From Nonomuraea cypriaca (GTDB lineage Bacteria; Actinomycetota; Actinomycetes; Streptosporangiales; Streptosporangiaceae), in assembly GCF_015645445.1 (NCBI RefSeq), contig NZ_JADOGI010000015.1:1-64000 (forward strand): a DNA stretch of 64,000 nt. Direction: 5' to 3'. Of this stretch, positions 23,998 through 33,963 are shown in pieces. Under the pieces are notes generated by a model that saw only the letters and a program-made list of their open reading frames with translations, had not been told where the DNA came from and did not search any database. The translations under genes were made by a program, and so were the position numbers. Every line of letters starts with the position of its first letter. Position 1 is the first letter of the stretch.

Positions 23998-26198
23998 CGA
24001 CCATCGAACGGCCCAGGCTCGTCGGAGCCGGAGTCGACCGGGTGGACGGCCCGCTGAAGGTGACCGGCGCCGCGCCCTACCCGAACGACGTCAGCCTCCC
24101 CGACCTGGTGTACGCCGCGCCCGTACGCGCCACGATCGCCGCCGGGCGGATCGGCCGCATCGACACGAGCGCGGCCGAGAGCGCGCCGGGCGTGCTCGCG
24201 GTCTTCACCCACCTGAACGCGCCGAGGCTGGAACGCGTACCGGAACCCATGCTCGGCCCGCCGCCGCCACCGCTGCAGGACGACCGGATCACCTACTACG
24301 GCCAGTACGTCGCCGTCGTGGTGGCCGGCACCGCCGAGCAGGCGAGCGCGGCGGCCCGGCGGATCGAGATCGGCTACGAGCCGGCCGAGCCGCTGCTGGA
24401 CATGAACGACCCTCGGGCGGAGCGGATCGAGAACCCGTTCGGCACGGACGTCAGCCGCGGCGACGTGGCGGCCGGTCTCGCGGATGCGGACGTCACGATC
24501 GACGCCTCGTACACGACGGCGGAGAACACCAACAACCCGCTCGGCCTGTTCGCCACCGTCGCCGCGTGGGACGGCGACGCGCTCACCGTGCACGACTCCA
24601 CCCAATGGCCGTCCCGGGCGCGGGCGATCCTGGCGAAGGTGTTCCGGGTGCCCGAGTCCGGGGTGCGGGTGCTCGCGCCGTACGTCGGCGGCGGCTTCGG
24701 GGCGGGACTGCGCGTCTGGCCGCACGTGATCCTGGCCGCGCTGGCGGCGCGGGAGACCGGGCGGCCGGTCAAGCTCGTGCTGACCCGCCCGGAGATGTTC
24801 ACCGGCGTCGGCCACCGCCCCGCCACGGTGCAGCGGGTCAGGCTCGGCGCCACGCGCGACGGCCGGCTGACGGCGATCGACCACGAGAGCCTGGCCACGC
24901 TGTCGATCGACGGGGACAACTTCGAACCGTGCACGGCGGGCACGGCCTCGGCCTACGCCTGCCCCAACGTGTCCGTCCGGGACCGGCAGGTACGCCTGAA
25001 CATCCCCTGGACGAACTCGATGCGCGCCCCGGGTGAGGCGCAGGGCAACTTCGCGCTCGAATCGGCCCTCGACGAGCTGTCGTACGAGCTCGGCATCGAC
25101 CCGCTGGAGCTGCGGCTGCGCAACCACGCCGACAGCTATCCGCAGCTCGGCCTGCCGTGGTCGAGCAAGGCGCTGCGCGAGTGCTACGCGGTGGGCGCGG
25201 CGCGGTTCGGCTGGTCGCGGCGCGGGGCGGAGCCGGGCTCGATGCGCGACGGCGACTGGCTGGTCGGCCACGGCATGGCCGGCGTCAGCTTCTTCTGGTT
25301 GCAGGAGCCCTGCGCGGCCAGGGCGACCGTGCGCGACGACGGGACGGCGTACGTGCGGAGCGCCGTGACCGACATCGGCACCGGCACCTACACGGTCATG
25401 ACCCAGCTGTCCGCCGAGTTCCTCGGCCTGCGGCAGGATCGGGTCACGTTCGACCTGGGCGACACCGACATGCCGATGGGGGTGGTGGCGGGCGGCTCAG
25501 GCCTCACCGCCGCCCTCGGCACCGCCGTGCGCGCGGCCTGCCGCGATCTCGTGCGCGCGTTCCTCGACCTGGTACGCGACGACCCCGGCTCACCGCTGGC
25601 CGGTTGCGACATCGACGACGTCACCGTGGCCGACGGACGCATCCACCGTAAGGGGGCGCCGGAGCTCGGCGAGTCCTACACCGGCATCCTCGCCGCGCAC
25701 GAGCTGACCGAGCTGACCGCCGACGGCGAGAGCGCGCCACCCCGCCCTGAGGACGTCGGCATGGCCCCCGCCGGCGCGTTCGGCGCCCGTTTCGTGGAGG
25801 TACGCGTGGATCCTGACCTCGGGCTGCTCCGGGTCGCCCGCGTCGTGTCGGCGATCGACGGCGGCCGGATCCTGAACGAGAAGCTGGCCACCAGCCAGAT
25901 CATCGGCGGGACCGTCGGGGGCATCGGCATGGCGTTGTTCGAGGACACCGTCACGGACGCGGGCACCGGGCGGATCGCGAACGCCACCCTCGGCGACTAC
26001 CTGGTGCCGGTCAACGCCGACGTCCCGGACATGGACGTGATCTTCGTCGGCGACCCGGACCGGTACAACCCGGTCGGCGTGAAGGGCGTCGGCGAGATCG
26101 GCCTCGTCGGGTTGTCCGCCGCCATCGCCAACGCCGTCCATCACGCGACCGGCAGGCGCATCCGCTCCCTGCCCATCACCATCGACCGCCTCCTGTAG
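23994..26198 (+). CDS. Molybdopterin catalytic subunit (PaoC/YagR-like)
   Basis: 734 residues starting at an ATG that overlaps the FAD-subunit stop (ATGA). Molybdopterin-cytosine-dinucleotide hydroxylase features: YVGGGFGAGLRVWPHV, RAPGEAQGNFALES near residue 345, and VKGVGEIGLVG near the C-terminus with the catalytic Glu. It oxidises aldehydes or N-heterocycles by hydroxylation with water; the PaoABC resemblance favours aromatic aldehydes. The maturation chaperone (PaoD/XdhC-like) is not in the window. Confidence 0.9.
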   Translation: MTTIERPRLVGAGVDRVDGPLKVTGAAPYPNDVSLPDLVYAAPVRATIAAGRIGRIDTSAAESAPGVLAVFTHLNAPRLERVPEPMLGPPPPPLQDDRITYYGQYVAVVVAGTAEQASAAARRIEIGYEPAEPLLDMNDPRAERIENPFGTDVSRGDVAAGLADADVTIDASYTTAENTNNPLGLFATVAAWDGDALTVHDSTQWPSRARAILAKVFRVPESGVRVLAPYVGGGFGAGLRVWPHVILAALAARETGRPVKLVLTRPEMFTGVGHRPATVQRVRLGATRDGRLTAIDHESLATLSIDGDNFEPCTAGTASAYACPNVSVRDRQVRLNIPWTNSMRAPGEAQGNFALESALDELSYELGIDPLELRLRNHADSYPQLGLPWSSKALRECYAVGAARFGWSRRGAEPGSMRDGDWLVGHGMAGVSFFWLQEPCAARATVRDDGTAYVRSAVTDIGTGTYTVMTQLSAEFLGLRQDRVTFDLGDTDMPMGVVAGGSGLTAALGTAVRAACRDLVRAFLDLVRDDPGSPLAGCDIDDVTVADGRIHRKGAPELGESYTGILAAHELTELTADGESAPPRPEDVGMAPAGAFGARFVEVRVDPDLGLLRVARVVSAIDGGRILNEKLATSQIIGGTVGGIGMALFEDTVTDAGTGRIANATLGDYLVPVNADVPDMDVIFVGDPDRYNPVGVKGVGEIGLVGLSAAIANAVHHATGRRIRSLPITIDRLL

Positions 26199-26469
26199 GC
26201 CCGGCATTCGGCGAGCGCCCGCTCGAAGGCCGCGGGATCGTCGCGTACCCGGTCCAGGGTGCGCTGGATCACCTCGGTGAGGGTGTTGGCGCCGACGTTC
26301 GAGAGCAGCTCGACGCCGGGCTCCGGCACGGGCAGCTCCGCGAACCCGGCGAACGCGCCCGCGCACAACAACGCCAGCACCGCGGGCGGGGTCGCCTTAC
26401 GCCGCGGCCGAGTCGCGCCAGTTTGGACCTCAGCCCGGACCGCAGCCGGTCAGCCTCGTCAGGGGACAC
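26141..26469 (-). pseudogene. Frameshifted small ORF remnant of unknown family
   Basis: Two overlapping minus-strand frames read as one interrupted protein. One begins MSPDEADRLRSGLRSKLARLG at 26469. The other continues ATRPRRKATPPAVLALLCAG, then FAELPVPEPGVELLSNVGAN and TLTEVIQRTLDRVRDD. A single frameshift near 26410 would join them. The final codons run into the 3' end of the molybdenum-subunit gene. I do not recognise a family; it may be the truncated N-terminus of a larger protein. Confidence 0.4.
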
Positions 26470-26538
26470 GACCGCGTTCTAGCACGAACGGCCGCCCTGG
26501 GGGAGGCTCATGCGTGGATGCCTGGGTAGAAGAACCGC

Positions 26539-27750
26539 GTGGGGGAACAAGCGCAATCGGACGGTGAGCTGATGCTGGGCGGCCTGCTGGCCGCCAACCA
26601 CCTGACGACCATGGAGGACATGCCGGGCGTGGTGGCGGAGTACGCCGCCCTGGCCGGGTTCTCCAAGGTCAGGATCTACGTGACCGACCTGCAGCGGTTG
26701 ATCCTGACACCGCTGCCCGGCCAGTACGACGAGAGCGGCCGGCCGCTCGAACCGCTGCGGATCGACGCCACGCTGGCCGGTCGCGCCTACAGCACCGTGG
26801 AGATGGTACGCGCCCCCGACTCGGTGGGCGACCGGGTGTGGGTGCCGCTGCTGGACGGCACCGAGCGCGTCGGGGTGCTCGGGCTGACCATGTCCGAGCC
26901 CGGTGAGGTCGCCGAGTGGCGGGTCAAGCAGATGGCCTCGCTGGTCACGATGCTTCTGGTCGAGAAGCGGCTGAACAGCGACTCCTTCGCGCGGCTGGTC
27001 AGAGCCCGGCCGATGGCCCTGTCCGCCGAGGTGCTGATGAACCTGCTGCCGCCAGGGACGTTCGCCACCGAGGACGTGGTGGTCAGCGCCGCGCTCGAGC
27101 CCGCGTACGAGGTCGGCGGCGACTCCTACGACTACGCGATCGACGGCGACGTCCTGCACGTGTCGATCTTCGACGCCATGGGGCACGACGCGGCGGCCGG
27201 GGTGACCGCCACCATCGCCATGGGAGCGTGCCGCAACCACCGGATCGAGCAGGACGATCTGCCCATGACCGCCGAAGCCATCGACGCGGCGATCAGGGAG
27301 CAGTTCACCGGCAGGTTCAGCACCGGGATCCTGTCCGATCTGAACCTGCGCACCGGCTGGCTGAGCTGGGTGAACCGGGGGCATCATCCCCCGCTGGTGC
27401 TCAGGGACGGCCGATTGGCCGCCGTCCTGGAGAGCGAGCCCGATCCGCCGATGGGCTTCGGGCTGACCCCGTCCACCGGGCTGGTCCGCTACCAGTTGCA
27501 GCCCGGCGACCGGCTGGTCTTCTACACCGACGGGATCATCGAGGCGAAGAGCCCGGACGGGGAGCTGTTCGGGCTGGAACGCTTCATCGACTTCATCATC
27601 CGCCACGAGGCCGACGGGCTGACGGCTCCCGAGACGTTGCGCCGGCTGATCCAGGCCGTCCTCAGGCACCAGCGCGACCGGCTCCAGGACGACGCCACCG
27701 TGCTCATCGTGGAGTGGCACGGCCAGCGGCACGAACAACTCCTCCTTTGA
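26539..27750 (+). CDS. SpoIIE/RsbU-type PP2C serine phosphatase with N-terminal GAF-like domain
   Basis: 403 residues from a GTG start. Residues 15-150 look like a GAF sensor; residues 165-400 are a SpoIIE phosphatase domain with metal-binding GGDSYDY, FDAMGHDAAA and FYTDGIIEAKS. Such phosphatases dephosphorylate anti-sigma antagonists in partner-switching stress pathways. No antagonist or kinase is adjacent; HATPase proteins encoded at 41575 and 53779 are the nearest possible partners but nothing links them directly. Confidence 0.88.
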   Translation: MGEQAQSDGELMLGGLLAANHLTTMEDMPGVVAEYAALAGFSKVRIYVTDLQRLILTPLPGQYDESGRPLEPLRIDATLAGRAYSTVEMVRAPDSVGDRVWVPLLDGTERVGVLGLTMSEPGEVAEWRVKQMASLVTMLLVEKRLNSDSFARLVRARPMALSAEVLMNLLPPGTFATEDVVVSAALEPAYEVGGDSYDYAIDGDVLHVSIFDAMGHDAAAGVTATIAMGACRNHRIEQDDLPMTAEAIDAAIREQFTGRFSTGILSDLNLRTGWLSWVNRGHHPPLVLRDGRLAAVLESEPDPPMGFGLTPSTGLVRYQLQPGDRLVFYTDGIIEAKSPDGELFGLERFIDFIIRHEADGLTAPETLRRLIQAVLRHQRDRLQDDATVLIVEWHGQRHEQLLL

Positions 27751-27754
27751 ACGG

Positions 27755-29581
27755 CTACGAATCACCCGCGACGGTGACGAACCCGGTGCCGGCCCGGTAG
27801 TTGGGCGACTGGTGCCGGAAGTAGGTGTTGTAGACCTCGCAGTAGCGGCCCCCGCGAGCCAGCAACGTCGCGTGGTCGCCCTCCTCCACGATCCGCCCGT
27901 GATCCAGCACGATGATCCGGTCGACGTGCTCGATCGTGGACAGCCGGTGTGCGATGACGATCGAGGTGCGTCCGGCCAGCACCACGTCGAGACCCTCCTG
28001 GATCTGGGCCTCGGTCAGCGGGTCCACGCTGGCCGTGGCCTCGTCGAGCACCACGATCGCCGGGTCCTGGATGAGCAGCCGGGCCAGCGCGACGAGTTGG
28101 CGCTGACCCATGGACAGGGCCCGGCCGTGCTCGCCCACGTCCGTCGCCAGGCCGTTCGGCAGGGCGTCGACCCAGTCGCCGCCGCCGACCGCCGCCGCGG
28201 CCGTGAGCACGTCCTCGTCGCTCGCGTCGGGTCTCGGGTAGCGGATGTTGTCGGCGACCGTGCCGCTGAACAGGAACGGGGCCTGCGGCACCGCGCCGAT
28301 CTGCCTGCGGTAGCCGCCCAGCTCCAGGGTGCGGATGTCCCGGTCGTCGATCAGCAGGCGGCCTTCCTGGAACTCGTAGAACCGGGTGATCAGCTTGCTG
28401 AGCGTCGACTTGCCCGCGCCGGTGTGGCCGACGAGCGCCACGGTCTCGCCCGCCTCGATCAGCAGGGCGAAGTCGCGCAGCACCGGGTGGTCCGCGTCGT
28501 AGCCGAACGTGACGCCCTCGAACTCGATGCGGCCGGCCAGCCGCCCCGGCCGCAGGTCATCGGTCTGCACCACGCGGGGCGGCGCGTCGATCAGCGCGAA
28601 GACCCGCTCGGAGGCGGCCAGCCCCTGCTGGAACTGGGACCAGAAGGCGGCGATGGACGTCAGCGGGAACCAGAAGAGCGACACTCCCTGCAGGAACAGG
28701 AACCAGTCGCCGGCCGACAACCCGCCGGAGAGCGCCGCCGAGCCGCCCATCTGAACCAGCCCGACCGTGGCCAGGCCCGACACGAGGAACAGCACGGGGA
28801 AGATCGTGGAGAAGACGAACCCCTGCCGCAGCGTCACCTCGTAGCTCTGCCGGTTGATGGGCCGGAACTCGTCGTAGACCTGCCGCTCCTGGCGGAAGTT
28901 CTTCGCGACCGCGATGCCGCCCATGGTCTCCTGCAGGTTGGCGTTGACCCGGCTCAGCGAGCGTTGCGCCCGGCGGGTGCTGATCCTGGCCAGCCGACGG
29001 AAGAGCAGCGCGAGCCCCACCACGATCGGCACCACCAGCAGCGTCAGCAGGGCCAGCTCGACGCTGCGCATGAACAGCAGGACCGTGACGAACCCCACCA
29101 TCAGCACCTGGCTGATCAGGTCCATCGTCAGCGTGGACACGGTGGCGAAGTCGTCGGTGTCGGAGGTCACCCGGCTGACGATCTTGCCGGACGGCGTCTC
29201 GTCGTAGAACGACAGGTCCCGTTCGAGCACGGCGTCGAACGCGTCCTCGCGCAGTTTGAGCACGACGTCGCCGGTGACCTTCGAGCTGTTGAGCTGGCGG
29301 ACGAAGTTGAACACCCAGGAGAGCGCGCCGGCGGCCAGGATCCCGCCGGTGACCTGCCAGCCGACCTCGCCGATCGTGCCGTCCGCGATCGCGTCCACGC
29401 CGACGCTGCCCAGCAGCGGGATGACCGCCTGGCTCGCGGAGACCAGCACGATCATGCCCGCGACCAGGAACATCCGGCCCAGCTTCGGCCTGAAGTAGGA
29501 CAGGATCCTGCGCAGCAGGTCGCGGTCGTTGTAGGTGCGGTCGTAGTCCTCGGCGTCGAGGCCGTCCATGATGAAGCCCAT
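27755..29581 (-). CDS. ABC exporter half-transporter, second subunit
   Basis: 608 residues: six-helix exporter membrane domain (about 40-330) then an ABC ATPase. Walker A is GHTGAGKST, Walker B ends VVLDEATAS with the catalytic Glu, and the switch His is in IAHRLST. Its signature is LSMGQRQ instead of LSGGQ. The ATG overlaps the stop of the upstream exporter gene. With that partner it forms a heterodimeric multidrug/peptide exporter in which one ATP site is degenerate. Confidence 0.9.
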   Translation of the reverse strand: MGFIMDGLDAEDYDRTYNDRDLLRRILSYFRPKLGRMFLVAGMIVLVSASQAVIPLLGSVGVDAIADGTIGEVGWQVTGGILAAGALSWVFNFVRQLNSSKVTGDVVLKLREDAFDAVLERDLSFYDETPSGKIVSRVTSDTDDFATVSTLTMDLISQVLMVGFVTVLLFMRSVELALLTLLVVPIVVGLALLFRRLARISTRRAQRSLSRVNANLQETMGGIAVAKNFRQERQVYDEFRPINRQSYEVTLRQGFVFSTIFPVLFLVSGLATVGLVQMGGSAALSGGLSAGDWFLFLQGVSLFWFPLTSIAAFWSQFQQGLAASERVFALIDAPPRVVQTDDLRPGRLAGRIEFEGVTFGYDADHPVLRDFALLIEAGETVALVGHTGAGKSTLSKLITRFYEFQEGRLLIDDRDIRTLELGGYRRQIGAVPQAPFLFSGTVADNIRYPRPDASDEDVLTAAAAVGGGDWVDALPNGLATDVGEHGRALSMGQRQLVALARLLIQDPAIVVLDEATASVDPLTEAQIQEGLDVVLAGRTSIVIAHRLSTIEHVDRIIVLDHGRIVEEGDHATLLARGGRYCEVYNTYFRHQSPNYRAGTGFVTVAGDS

Positions 29582-31413
29582 CAGCGCACCCCTCCCTGCT
29601 CACTCGCCATGACCTCGTCGGATGCCGCGTCGTCCAGCCCGGCCTCGTCGTAGTGGGCGAAGACCCGCCGGTAGAGGCGGCTGCGCGCGATCAGCTCGTC
29701 GTGCGTGCCGAAGTCGGCGACCTCGCCGCGTCTGAGCAGCAGCACCTTGTCCGCCCACCGGATCTGGGAGAGCCGATGGGTGATCAGCAGCGTGGTGCGG
29801 CCGTCGAGGATGCGGCCGATGGCCTGCTGGATCTTGTCCTCGGTGGCGGAGTCGATGGCACTGGTCGAGTCGTCGAGCACGAGGATCGCCGGATCGGTGA
29901 GCAGCGCCCGCGCGATGGCCAGCCGCTGCCGCTGACCCCCCGACAACGTGACGCCGCGCTCGCCGATGACGGTGTCGTAGCCCTCGTCCAGTTCGGCCAC
30001 GAACTCCGCGGCCTGCGCGTCCTCGGCCGCCCGCACCACGGCCTCCCGGTCGGCGCGCTGGCCCAGGCTGAACGCGATGTTCTCGGCCACCGAGCGGGAG
30101 AAGAGCACGATGTCCTGCTCGATGGTGGAGATCTGGGAACGCAGCGAGTCGAGGTCCCACTCCCGCACGTCCACGCCGTCGACCAGGATGCGCCCGGACG
30201 TGACGTCGTAGATGCGCGGGACCAGCTTGGTCAGCGTGCTCTTGCCCGAGCCGGTCTCGCCGACGATCGCCACCGTCTCCCCCGGCCGCACGGTGAACGT
30301 GACCCCGCGCAGCGCCGGCTCCCCGTCCTTGTCGTAGCCGAACGTCACGTCCTCGAAGACGATCTCGCCGCTGATCGGCGCGGCATGGCCGTCGGCCGGC
30401 TGCTCGATCTCGCTCTCCGAGGTCATGATGCTGAGAATCCGGCGCGAGGAGACGATGCCGAGCTGGATCATCGAGAACGTGAAGATCGACATCTGCGTGG
30501 GGAAACCCAGCATGCCCATCAGGCCCATGAACGCCACCACCTCGCCGAGCGTGATCGCGCCCACGCCCTGGAGGTAGAGGGCGTGCCACAGCCCCCCGGC
30601 CATCGCGAACGCGAACAGCAGGGTGGGCAGGTAACGCGCCTGCACCAGGCCGTTGCGTACGAACGAGTCGCGGTAGCGCCGCGCGTCGGCCCTGAACCGC
30701 TGCCGCTCCTGCGCCTCCTGCGCGGTCACCTTGATCACCTCGATGCCCCGCACGGCCTGGTTGAGCCCCGCGTTGAGGTCGCCGAACTCCTCGCGCATCT
30801 GCGTGGCGACCGGGTTGAGCTGCCGCATGTAGTGCCGCAGCGCGATCACGAAGAGGATCCCGAAGACGACGGGGACCAGCAGCAGCCGCGGATCGATGAA
30901 CGCCATGAAGACGAGCGGCACCAGCCCGGTGAGGCCGGAGTCCACGATCAGGTCGACACCCGGAGTGATCATGAACGACAGCTGCCGGATGTCGTTGGCG
31001 GCCCGCGCCATCAGGTCGCCGACCCGCTGCCGGTTGTGGAAGGTCTGGCTCTTGCCGAGCAGGCTCACGTAGAGCTCGTCGCGCGTGTCCCGCTCCAGCC
31101 GCTTGGCGAGCACCTCGCTGGACATCCTGGCGACGATGTCGAACAGCCCCCTGGCCGCCACGATCGCCAGCAGCGCCAGCGAGATCAGCCCGAGCGCGTC
31201 CATCGGCCGGCCGCGCTCGCCCAGGATGGCGTCGAAGGCGTCGCCGGTGAGTTGCGGAACCATGGCGTTGAGCACCGTCATGACCAGCGACCCGCCGAGG
31301 AAGCCGATCAGGTGGACCGGCTGCCGCCGCAGATGCGACCACAGCCAGCGCACCGGGCCGCGCCGGTTGAAGCGCGGGCCGGAGACGGAGAACTCCGAAC
31401 TGCTGATGGTCAC
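29581..31413 (-). CDS. ABC exporter half-transporter, first subunit
   Basis: 610 residues from a GTG preceded by GGGGGC (a GTG at 31479 is also open). Six-helix membrane domain, then an ATPase with Walker A GETGSGKST, a canonical LSGGQRQRLA signature and Walker B LVLDDSTSA, where Asp replaces the catalytic Glu. This complements the neighbouring subunit, which has the Glu but a changed signature: the pair would have one working and one degenerate ATP site, as in TmrAB or BmrCD. Substrate unknown; no biosynthetic genes adjoin. Confidence 0.9.
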   Translation of the reverse strand: MTISSSEFSVSGPRFNRRGPVRWLWSHLRRQPVHLIGFLGGSLVMTVLNAMVPQLTGDAFDAILGERGRPMDALGLISLALLAIVAARGLFDIVARMSSEVLAKRLERDTRDELYVSLLGKSQTFHNRQRVGDLMARAANDIRQLSFMITPGVDLIVDSGLTGLVPLVFMAFIDPRLLLVPVVFGILFVIALRHYMRQLNPVATQMREEFGDLNAGLNQAVRGIEVIKVTAQEAQERQRFRADARRYRDSFVRNGLVQARYLPTLLFAFAMAGGLWHALYLQGVGAITLGEVVAFMGLMGMLGFPTQMSIFTFSMIQLGIVSSRRILSIMTSESEIEQPADGHAAPISGEIVFEDVTFGYDKDGEPALRGVTFTVRPGETVAIVGETGSGKSTLTKLVPRIYDVTSGRILVDGVDVREWDLDSLRSQISTIEQDIVLFSRSVAENIAFSLGQRADREAVVRAAEDAQAAEFVAELDEGYDTVIGERGVTLSGGQRQRLAIARALLTDPAILVLDDSTSAIDSATEDKIQQAIGRILDGRTTLLITHRLSQIRWADKVLLLRRGEVADFGTHDELIARSRLYRRVFAHYDEAGLDDAASDEVMASEQGGVR

Positions 31414-31617
31414 AGGCACAGCCCCCAGGCCCTGACTAGGCAGACGTCGAACCTGCTTTCTATCACCGCCCACCGACACTTTCCCAGCGCTTTTGCCGTG
31501 GGCCTGATAGGTGCCATAAGCCGCCGCTATGAGAGTTCCGGAAGTTCCCGGGTAGACGTGGCCTTACTCCCCTCGAACCGCATCAACCAGCGCGATCGAA
31601 TATCAGGGGAGACGACA

Positions 31618-32364
31618 ATGACCGGAGAGCTGACGGGGGCGGGCGCCCTGGTGACCGGATCAACCAGCGGCATCGGACGGGCGACGGCCCTCGCGCTGGC
31701 CCGGCTCGGTGCCCACGTGGTCGTCTCGGGCCGGGACGAGGCACGGGGCAAGGAGACGGTCGAGGACGTACGCGCGGCGGGCGGCCGGGCCACCTTCGTG
31801 GCGGCGGACCTGCGTGACGAGGCGTCCGCGCGGTCGCTGGCACGGCAGGCGAACGACGTGCTGGGGCAGGTGGACATCCTGGTGAACAACGCCGGGATCT
31901 ACCCGTTCGGGCCCACGGCCGAGACGAGCGAGCAGGACTTCGACCGGGTCTTCGACGTCAACGTCAAGGCCCCGTACTTCCTGGTCGCCGAGCTCGCGCC
32001 GGCCATGGCCGAGCGCGGCGCCGGCGCGATCGTCAACGTGACGACGATGGCGGCCGAGTTCGGGGTGCCGGGGATGAGCCTGTACGGGTCGAGCAAGGCC
32101 GCGATGGTGCTGCTGACGAAGTCGTGGGCGGCGGAGTGGGGGCCGCGCGGCGTACGCGTCAACGCGGTCAGCCCAGGCCCGACGCGTACCGCGGGGACCT
32201 CCGGCATGGGCGACGACCTGGACACCCTCGCCCAGTCCGCCCCCGCAGGCCGCCCCGCGACACCGGAGGAGATCGCCGAGTCCATCGCCTTCCTGGCCTC
32301 ACCACGAGCCAGCTACATCTACGGCACGACCCTCCACACGGACGGCGGCCGCACCGCCGTCTGA
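31618..32364 (+). CDS. Short-chain dehydrogenase/reductase
   Basis: 248 residues, classical SDR: TGSTSGIGRA cofactor loop, NNAG at 90, catalytic Ser (VNVTTMAAE region, with T in place), YGSSK with Tyr and Lys, and a C-terminal IYGTTLHTDGGRTAV. Arg in the SGRDEAR segment after beta-2 favours NADPH. AGGGGA precedes the ATG. Substrate not predictable. Confidence 0.88.
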   Translation: MTGELTGAGALVTGSTSGIGRATALALARLGAHVVVSGRDEARGKETVEDVRAAGGRATFVAADLRDEASARSLARQANDVLGQVDILVNNAGIYPFGPTAETSEQDFDRVFDVNVKAPYFLVAELAPAMAERGAGAIVNVTTMAAEFGVPGMSLYGSSKAAMVLLTKSWAAEWGPRGVRVNAVSPGPTRTAGTSGMGDDLDTLAQSAPAGRPATPEEIAESIAFLASPRASYIYGTTLHTDGGRTAV

Positions 32365-32529
32365 CCACCGGTCCGGCCGACCAGAGGCCACCCCGACCGC
32401 AACAGGCTGAATTAATTCCTGACGAACGGCGGCGAGGTTGGTAGCCCCTTTGCCGGCCTGCGTACGGCGCGGCCGTGGCTTCTCCTGTTCGGCCGCGAGC
32501 TCGATCCCGAGGACGTTCTCGCATATCCG

Positions 32530-33483
32530 CTAAGACCGCACACGAGCCACGGGAGGAGGAGCGGGGATGGCAGGCAGCACGGTGCCCGGAGGCCGCAGGG
32601 GCGGGCCGGTCGGCCGCTCGGGAACGACCGTACCGGTGCGCCGGAACGCGCTCGGGCTGACGCCTCGGATCCGTTTGAACGCCGCGCTGAATGCGAACGC
32701 GTCGGAGTAGCCCACGGCGTGGGCGATCTCGGCGACGGTCGCCACCTCGCGCTCGGTCAGCAGGTCCGCCGCGAGCGTCATGCGCCAGCGGGTGAGGTAG
32801 GTCAGCGGCGGTTCGCCGACCAGGTCGGCGAACCGCTTCGCCAGTGTGGAACGCGACACCCCGGTCCGGTCGGCCAGCGAGGAGACCGTCCAGGGCGCCG
32901 CCGGTTCGGCGTGCAGCAGGCGCAGCGCGTCGCCGACCACCGGGTCCCGCTGGGCGGCGTACCAGGCCGGCGGCTCGCCGCCGGGCCGGTCGAAGTACTC
33001 GCGCACCGCGCAGACCAGCATCCAGTCCAGCAGCCGGTCCAGGACCACCTGCTGGCCCGGGGTGTCGGCGGCGACCTCGGCGGCGAGGTGGTCCAGTACG
33101 GCGTCGGCCCCGCCGCCGGAAGCCACGCGCAGCACGACGGGCAACGCGTCCAGCAGCCTGCGGCTGATCTCGCCGCGCACCGGGTAGGCGCCGACGATCA
33201 GCGTCGTCGCGCCGTCACCGGAGTCGCCGCAGCTGTCGTTCCAGCCGCGCCGGTGCCGGGTCCCGCCCTGCTCGGGCGTCGCGCAGTGCTCGCCGCACGC
33301 GATCGGTTCGGCCCGGGTGCCGACCTCGTCGACGAAGGTGAACGGTGCGGGGCCCCGCACGATGACCGTCTCGCCGGCGCGAAGCTGTTCGGGCGGGCGG
33401 TGCTCCGGCACGATCCAGCCCGCCCCGCCGAGGACCTTCGCCGAGGCCGTCGAGCTGATCTCCCGGGCGTCCGGGCTGCCCAT
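32530..33483 (-). CDS. AraC-family regulator with cupin_6 domain, 5' end replaced
   Basis: 317 codons. The C-terminal 100 residues are two AraC helix-turn-helices (VSSLADRTGVSRSTLAKRF and VAEIAHAVGYSDAFAFSAAF). Residues 17-190 are the cupin_6 ligand domain typical of AraC regulators next to NmrA/alcohol-dehydrogenase genes. The family normally begins with about 35-40 further residues before WIVPEHRPPEQLRAG. Here the first 15 codons are antisense to an NmrA-like gene fragment, showing a deletion joined the two genes near 33430. It may be non-functional. Confidence 0.75.
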   Translation of the reverse strand: MGSPDAREISSTASAKVLGGAGWIVPEHRPPEQLRAGETVIVRGPAPFTFVDEVGTRAEPIACGEHCATPEQGGTRHRRGWNDSCGDSGDGATTLIVGAYPVRGEISRRLLDALPVVLRVASGGGADAVLDHLAAEVAADTPGQQVVLDRLLDWMLVCAVREYFDRPGGEPPAWYAAQRDPVVGDALRLLHAEPAAPWTVSSLADRTGVSRSTLAKRFADLVGEPPLTYLTRWRMTLAADLLTEREVATVAEIAHAVGYSDAFAFSAAFKRIRGVSPSAFRRTGTVVPERPTGPPLRPPGTVLPAIPAPPPVARVRS

Positions 33484-33703
33484 CGCCTACAAGCAGGTCT
33501 CCCCCGCCGAGTACACCGCGGCGCTGGTCGCGGAGGGCTGGGGCGAGGACGACGCCCACCACGTCGCCGAAATGTTCGTGCTGATGGAGCGCGGGGTGAC
33601 CGCCGAAACGACGGACGGTATCGCCACCGTGCTGGGGCGCGCCCCCCGAACCTTCGAGGACTACGTCGTGCGGGCCGCGGCAGCGGGAGCCTGGCGGCCA
33701 TGA
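33432..33703 (+). pseudogene. NmrA-like NAD(P)-binding protein, C-terminal fragment
   Basis: About 90 codons, TFAEAVELISRASGLPIAYK, QVSPAEYTAALVAEGWGEDD and AHHVAEMFVLMERGVTAETT, match the end of NmrA/azoreductase-like proteins, including the APRTFEDYVVRAAAAGAW finish. The Rossmann N-terminus is missing and replaced by the antisense AraC sequence. Confidence 0.7.
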
Positions 33704-33963
33704 CCCTCCGGCAGCCGGCCTGAGGCCGCACAAGACTCCGGCGGGCGGGAGCGCTGCGCGCTGGGGTCGGTTGCCGCCGCGCATCCGGTCCGTGCCGTCC
33801 GCCCGCCGGCGACATCGACCTGCCCAAGGCGTCCTTCCGGTCTCTGGCTCCGCAGCCTCCGGCCCACCAGAAGATTTCAACTCGGCACAGCGCCTGGTGG
33901 GTTGGCCTGGCCGGTTGCGCCTGCTGGTGTGACGTCGGAAGATGAGGTGAGGGAGTGAAGCTC

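Noticed and set aside
29653..32364. A 903-codon plus-strand open frame covering the ABC exporter and SDR
   Set aside because: Only the last 248 codons (from 31618) are a real gene; the rest is antisense to the ABC exporter, where GC-rich codons leave the opposite frame open.
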